From Glaciecola amylolytica (GTDB taxonomy: Bacteria; Bacteroidota; Bacteroidia; Flavobacteriales_D; Crocinitomicaceae): 64,000 nt of DNA. The translations under genes and the position numbers were made by a program. This document shows, piece after piece, positions 60,134-64,000 of this stretch. The stretch is from assembly GCA_003856375.1 (NCBI GenBank), contig CP034120.1, positions 4,397,501-4,461,500 of the forward strand, read 5' to 3'. The notes under the pieces are model-generated. The model ran no database searches, was not told where the DNA came from, and saw only the letters and a program-made list of their open reading frames with translations. The stretch's first letter is position 1; each line of letters opens with the position of its first letter.

Positions 60134-61252
60134 CTACTCAATTTCATGCTGTCTGTCACCTTTTTTGCGGTGGTGAGCAGACTCCTGAATTTGTAATGGA
60201 TTTGCACCGGCGTCTTTTAAAAACTTGCGTGTTTTGAAAATGTCCATTGCCAGATAAATGGCGCTTCTCATTGACTGAGGATTTGCTTCATTTTTTCCTG
60301 CAATGTCAAATGCCGTTCCGTGGTCGGGAGAAGTTCTGACAATCGGAAGTCCAGCCGTATAATTTACCCCGTCTTCAAATGCAAGTGCTTTAAATGCAGC
60401 CAGTCCCTGATCGTGATACATGGCTAAAACAGCATCGTATTGACCACGCATCGGGCTTCCGAAAAACCCGTCTGCAGGGAAAGGTCCGAAGGCAAGAATA
60501 TCTTCGTTTTTGGCTAAATTAATTGCCGGAGTGATGATTTCAGCTTCTTCAGTTCCCATTTTTCCGTTTTCACTTGCATGCGGATTTACACCAAAAACAG
60601 CAATTTTCGCACGCTGAATTCCGAAGTCTTTTTTCAAGCTGCTGTCCAGCTCTTTAATCTTAGCGAGAATCTTCTCACGCGTTAAGGCTCCTGAGACGTC
60701 TTTTAAAGGCAGGTGTGTTGTCACCAATGCCACGCGAAGTGATCCGCTCACCATCATCATCAAAGCTTCTTCCTTGCCCGCTAAATGAGCTAAATATTCC
60801 GTGTGTCCCGGAAATTGAAATCCAGCCTTTCCGATAGCTTCTTTTGAAATCGGCGCAGTTACCAGAATATCAATTTTTCCGGAAGCCAGATCTTCGGTTG
60901 CGCGTTCCAACGAAAGGAAAGCGTATTTCCCGCTGGTCTCTGTTCCTTTGCCTAAATCAAACTGAACTTCTTCGTTCCAGACATTGACAATATTGATCTT
61001 GCGATTAACCGCTTCGGTTGCCGTTTTACACGTTTGATAATTAAACTCCGGCTCGTTGAGTGCTTTTTTGTGAAAAGAAATCGTTTTGGATGACGCATAA
61101 ATAATCGGCGTGCAATCCAGTAACAAACGATTATCTGCTAATGATTTGATCACCACTTCCGGCCCGATTCCGTTGATATCTCCAATGGAAATTCCGACAC
61201 GAATCGGAACTGCACGACCTTCTTCTTTGATTTTTTCTTTCTCCTTTTCCAT
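60134..61252 (-). CDS. pdxA: 4-hydroxythreonine-4-phosphate dehydrogenase
   Basis: PdxA makes the precursor of pyridoxal phosphate. The 372-residue protein carries GISIGDINGIGPEVVIKSL near its N-terminus, then ITAPISKEAIGKAGFQFPGHTEYLA, then MYHDQGLAAFKAL and VNYTAGLPIVRTSPDHGTAFDIAG, which carry zinc-binding histidines. Residues 1-15 (MEKEKEKIKEEGRAV) are an unusual charged extension. The start lies one base after the aminopeptidase stop, so the two genes are coupled. Confidence 0.95.
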   Translation of the reverse strand: MEKEKEKIKEEGRAVPIRVGISIGDINGIGPEVVIKSLADNRLLLDCTPIIYASSKTISFHKKALNEPEFNYQTCKTATEAVNRKINIVNVWNEEVQFDLGKGTETSGKYAFLSLERATEDLASGKIDILVTAPISKEAIGKAGFQFPGHTEYLAHLAGKEEALMMMVSGSLRVALVTTHLPLKDVSGALTREKILAKIKELDSSLKKDFGIQRAKIAVFGVNPHASENGKMGTEEAEIITPAINLAKNEDILAFGPFPADGFFGSPMRGQYDAVLAMYHDQGLAAFKALAFEDGVNYTAGLPIVRTSPDHGTAFDIAGKNEANPQSMRSAIYLAMDIFKTRKFLKDAGANPLQIQESAHHRKKGDRQHEIE

Positions 61253-61253
61253 A

Positions 61254-62651
61254 TTATGAAAGTCGTTTTAAGAAGTTAATCAATAAGCGAATTCCTGTAC
61301 CCGTTCCTCCGAAACCTTTGTAATCCTGAGGTTTGTCTAAAAATGCAGGTCCTGCAATGTCCATATGGATGTAAGGTGCTTTCACGAAATGCTCCAGGAA
61401 TTTTCCGGCTGTAATCATTCCGGCATAACCGCTTCCGATGTTATTCAGATCTGCAATTTTGGATTTCATTTCATCGTAGTAATCGTCCCAGAACGGAAAT
61501 TCAACTACGCGTTCGTAAGTTTCCATTCCGGCTTCGTTCAAATGGTTGAAGTATTTTTTATCAGCATTTCCCATGATGATCGATGCTCTCGAACCGATTG
61601 CACGCACAGCTGCTCCTGTTAATGTTGCAGCGTCGATAACCAATTCCGGTTTGTATTTGTCGGCGTAAGCCAATGCATCAGCTAAGATCATACGTCCTTC
61701 TGCATCGGTATTCAAAACCTCTACAGTTGTTCCGTCATACATCGTGATGATGTCTCCGGGTGCGTATGCATTCAATCCCGGACGGTTGTCCGTTGCAGGA
61801 ATTAGCCCGATCAAATGAATCGGCAATTCCATCATGGCTGCTGCATAAATTGTTCCTGCCATGCAAGCCGCTCCGGCCATATCGGATTTCATGGAATCCA
61901 TGGATCCGGCTGTCGGTTTCAAACTCAAACCTCCGGTATCGTAAACAACTCCTTTTCCAACCAGAACAATTGGTTTTTTGTTGCTTGGTTTTTTGGGTTT
62001 GTATTCAATGATAGTAAAAGTGGGTGGATCGACAGATCCTTTGTTTACAGCCAATAAACCTCCCATTTTCAAGGCTTCAATCTTGGATTTTTCCAGGATT
62101 GTTACGGAGAATTTTGCTTCTTTTCCTTTTTCTTCAATGGATTCTGCCAATTGGGTAGCATTTAATCCGGAAACGGGTTCGTTTACCAGATCACGCGCCC
62201 AGAAAACAGCTTTTAACGTAGCGGAAAGCTCCGAGATGGAAGCTGCTGTGATTTTTGCCGAAAAATCGATTGTTTCCAATGCGAATTTTTCTTTGGCAGC
62301 TTCTTTTCGGTATCTCAGGTATTGGTAGCATGAAAGTGCAAAACCTTCGGCTGTCAATAAACTGTTTGATTTTCCTCCGTCAATAAAAATGCTCGTTACT
62401 TGTTTCGGCAAAACTGCGCGGAGCTTGTTTCCCATAACGCGTTGTTTCTCATCGTTTGCCTGATCCTTGATAAACACATAATGTTTTCCTTTCAGGGGCA
62501 AATGAAGAAATTGAGCGTCTTCGTTTTTGTGGAATAATTCCAGTTCTTCAGAAACTACTTTCGGAAGCTTTGTTTGTGTTTCAATCTTTTTCCCAACAAG
62601 GACAACGAGGCCTTCTTGCTGGTCGAACACAGCAGATGTATTAAAATTCAT
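61254..62651 (-). CDS. pepA: Leucyl aminopeptidase (M17 family)
   Basis: This 465-residue cytoplasmic metallopeptidase has the M17 metal-binding motif (VGKGVVYDTGGLSLKPTAGSMDSMKSDMAGA) and the signature NTDAEGRMILADALAYA. The N-terminal ~150 residues are the family's PepA-type domain. It releases N-terminal amino acids from peptides. It is in operon with pdxA (one base apart). A 61-bp tandem repeat starts 38 bases upstream of the start codon. Confidence 0.95.
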   Translation of the reverse strand: MNFNTSAVFDQQEGLVVLVGKKIETQTKLPKVVSEELELFHKNEDAQFLHLPLKGKHYVFIKDQANDEKQRVMGNKLRAVLPKQVTSIFIDGGKSNSLLTAEGFALSCYQYLRYRKEAAKEKFALETIDFSAKITAASISELSATLKAVFWARDLVNEPVSGLNATQLAESIEEKGKEAKFSVTILEKSKIEALKMGGLLAVNKGSVDPPTFTIIEYKPKKPSNKKPIVLVGKGVVYDTGGLSLKPTAGSMDSMKSDMAGAACMAGTIYAAAMMELPIHLIGLIPATDNRPGLNAYAPGDIITMYDGTTVEVLNTDAEGRMILADALAYADKYKPELVIDAATLTGAAVRAIGSRASIIMGNADKKYFNHLNEAGMETYERVVEFPFWDDYYDEMKSKIADLNNIGSGYAGMITAGKFLEHFVKAPYIHMDIAGPAFLDKPQDYKGFGGTGTGIRLLINFLKRLS

Positions 62652-62688
62652 ATTAATCGAATTGCGTGAATCGTAAAGATAAGAAAAA

Positions 62689-62922
62689 GCGTAGCTTTTG
62701 AAGACTGAATTACGACAAACGTTAGTGCGGAAGTAATTCGGGAGTATTGGCGTAGCTTTTGAAGACTGAATTACGACAAACGTTAGTGCGGAAGTAATTC
62801 GGGAGTATTGGCGTAGCTTTTGAAGACTGAATTACGACAAACGTTAGTGCGGAAGTAATTCGGGAGTATTGGCGTAGCTTTTGAAGACTGAATTAGGACA
62901 AACGTTAGTGCGGAAGTAATTC
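62689..62922. repeat. 61-bp tandem direct repeat, about 3.8 copies
   Basis: Units begin with GCGTAGCTTTTGAAGACTGA at 62689, 62750, 62811 and 62872. The first three 61-base units are identical. The fourth has one substitution and runs for 51 bases. Downstream the unit ending reappears as CGGAGTATTGG near 62942, after a 20-base interruption. Each unit contains a seven-base inverted repeat (GAATTAC/GTAATTC) spaced 19 bases apart. The unit is not a multiple of three and has no gene in any frame. It lies between pepA and the DUF4349 gene and overlaps the pepA promoter region. Confidence 0.9.
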
Positions 62923-63033
62923 AGGACATCCGGGATTAGTTCCGGAGTATTGGAAATGCAAATTTTTTTCCCACTGATGGACAGATAGATGCTGGTCTAC
63001 CGGTCTCACCAGTGGGATTGTGATAAAAACCGG

Positions 63034-63909
63034 CTAGTGAGATGGAAACTTCTTATTTGTTCTTGTTCTGAACTTTCTGTAACCGAAAATGCTTGCCGGA
63101 ATAAGAATTAAAAGCAGCGGCCAGATGGAAAGTGCCCACAACAAGAAACCGACAATTGCACTCCAGCCTTTTGAAAATGAATTTCCTGCGTCTTCCCAAA
63201 AACCGTTTTCATCCGACACAACCGGAGGATGAGCAAGTGTCTTGAATAATTCAATGTTCAAAGTGCCGTATCCGACCTGATTGTCTAAAAATCTCAAACG
63301 ACCTTCCTGACTTTCGATTTCTTCAATCAACTGTCGAATCTGGGTTTCGATTTGCAAAAGTTCGTCCACATTTTTTGCATTGCTCATGATTTCCTGATAG
63401 CGTTTCAGGTACGCTTTTTTGCTTTTCAAACGCGTTTGAATATCGTAGTATTCTTCACCGACATCTTCTGCATGAATGTTCTTTGAAAGGATTTCATCCG
63501 AACCCTTATTGATGCTTTGCAACAGCTGATCAAAGTTTGCGGTAGGAATGCGCAGTTCCAAAGAATAACGCAATTCGTAATCAGACTTGCTGAAGGATTC
63601 GTTGTCGTAATAACCGCCAACTTGTTTCAAGACTTTGTCAAGATTGGCCTTGCTTTTTTCAATGTGCCTGGACTTGAGTTCGAGGTCACCTGTTTTGATG
63701 AGTTTTTTCTGCTGAACTTCTTCTTTGGTCTTTTTGAATTCAGCCGAATAGTTTTCGTTGCTCTGAGATTCTTCATATTGAATTCCGGATTCATCGGATT
63801 CCGGATTTATCTTTTCACTGAAAGATTTTGTTTCCTCGTCTGAAGAACATGCGATCAGGAAAAACGGAAGTAAGCCTATGCTTAATGATTTAGAAATGGA
63901 ATGTGACAT
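63034..63909 (-). CDS. DUF4349-domain lipoprotein
   Basis: The 291-residue lipoprotein (signal MSHSISKSLSIGLLPFFLIACSS) has a long acidic N-terminal linker, then a DUF4349 domain (LIKTGDLELKSRHIEKSKANLDKVLKQVGGYYDN, RYSLELRIPTANFDQLLQSI). A coiled-coil stretch (NAKNVDELLQIETQIRQLIEEIESQEGRLRFLD) and a C-terminal transmembrane helix (AIVGFLLWALSIWPLLLILIPASI) follow. It is therefore tethered at both ends. DUF4349 is an envelope domain of unknown function, often near sigma-factor genes. Confidence 0.9.
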   Translation of the reverse strand: MSHSISKSLSIGLLPFFLIACSSDEETKSFSEKINPESDESGIQYEESQSNENYSAEFKKTKEEVQQKKLIKTGDLELKSRHIEKSKANLDKVLKQVGGYYDNESFSKSDYELRYSLELRIPTANFDQLLQSINKGSDEILSKNIHAEDVGEEYYDIQTRLKSKKAYLKRYQEIMSNAKNVDELLQIETQIRQLIEEIESQEGRLRFLDNQVGYGTLNIELFKTLAHPPVVSDENGFWEDAGNSFSKGWSAIVGFLLWALSIWPLLLILIPASIFGYRKFRTRTNKKFPSH

Positions 63910-63973
63910 CGTTGAATATTTAGTTCTTGATGTTACAGATCACAAGAACAAACGTTCAACTAGCTTGATTTAG

Positions 63974-63995
63974 AAACCTGTTGTCCCAGGTTTTT
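63974..63995 (+). terminator. Possible weak terminator at the right edge
   Basis: AAACCTG (63974-63980) pairs with CAGGTTT (63987-63993) around TTGTCC, and T's follow. No gene on the plus strand ends here within the window, so its role is unclear. Confidence 0.35.
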
Positions 63996-64000
63996 GAGCA

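Noticed and set aside
62689-62922. Considered as a CRISPR array
   Set aside because: The units are contiguous and nearly identical over their full 61 bases, so there are no unique spacers. No cas gene is nearby.

Overview
The window is chromosomal DNA of a Bacteroidota bacterium, most likely Flavobacteriales and probably close to Crocinitomicaceae/Fluviicola. The evidence is the moderate-to-low GC, type IX secretion (T9SS) C-terminal sorting domains, one gliding-motility-associated C-terminal domain, SusC/FecA-like receptor architecture, the Bacteroidota -7 promoter motif TAnnTTTG, weak Shine-Dalgarno use, and the cluster SpoIIM / DUF4129 / DUF4350 / MoxR / DUF58. I see no rRNA, tRNA, CRISPR array, prophage or insertion sequence. 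The family assignment is by eye and was not checked against a database.

Layout. 1-5.3 kb: the start of an outer lipoprotein gene running off the left edge, then pheS, a bacilliredoxin-like gene, a glutaminyl cyclase, tadA and an ABC exporter pair. 5.4-12.8 kb: mnmE, a T9SS cargo protein, a DUF4377/META lipid-envelope type protein, a small secreted protein, a saccharopine dehydrogenase, and a TPR lipoprotein with a membrane partner. 13.0-18.4 kb: a tandemly duplicated two-gene secreted module (the small gene is a pseudogene in the second copy) and an 807-residue adhesin-like protein with a lamin-tail domain. 18.6-24.2 kb: sucA-sucB of the TCA cycle, a small conserved gene, a HAD phosphatase and methylmalonyl-CoA epimerase. 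24.4-31.7 kb: a secreted protein, an oligopeptide-binding lipoprotein, a TonB-dependent receptor with an overlapping lipoprotein gene, and a membrane-anchored SpoIIE-type phosphatase.

31.7-38.8 kb: a four-gene leftward operon (YARHG, CHAP, DUF1990, membrane protein), an ArsR regulator coupled to an AHSA1-VOC fusion, a YwbE-like gene, and an ALDH7-type aldehyde dehydrogenase whose promoter and first codons are duplicated upstream in front of an unrelated membrane gene. 38.8-43.7 kb is the most accessory stretch: a secreted metallo-beta-lactamase-fold protein, and a compact group of a LytTR membrane regulator, a glutamate-cysteine-ligase-like amidoligase and a CHAP/NlpC-like cysteine peptidase. 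I consider this group the best candidate for an undescribed system. 44.1-52.7 kb: the DUF58/MoxR/DUF4350/DUF4129/SpoIIM operon, then an anti-sigma/ECF sigma pair. 52.8-55.2 kb: three secreted proteins. 55.2-60.0 kb: the classical DUF177-rpmF-plsX-fabH-accB-accC fatty-acid operon with a good promoter. 60.1-64 kb: pdxA, leucyl aminopeptidase, a 61-bp tandem repeat, and a DUF4349 lipoprotein.

How the parts work together. The core genes serve translation (pheS, tadA, mnmE, rpmF), the TCA cycle (sucAB), fatty-acid initiation (accBC, fabH, plsX), lysine breakdown (saccharopine dehydrogenase, aminoadipate-semialdehyde dehydrogenase) and envelope stress. Many of the remaining genes encode exported or surface proteins. 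Several genes appear to be leaderless, with the -7 box four or five bases before the ATG.
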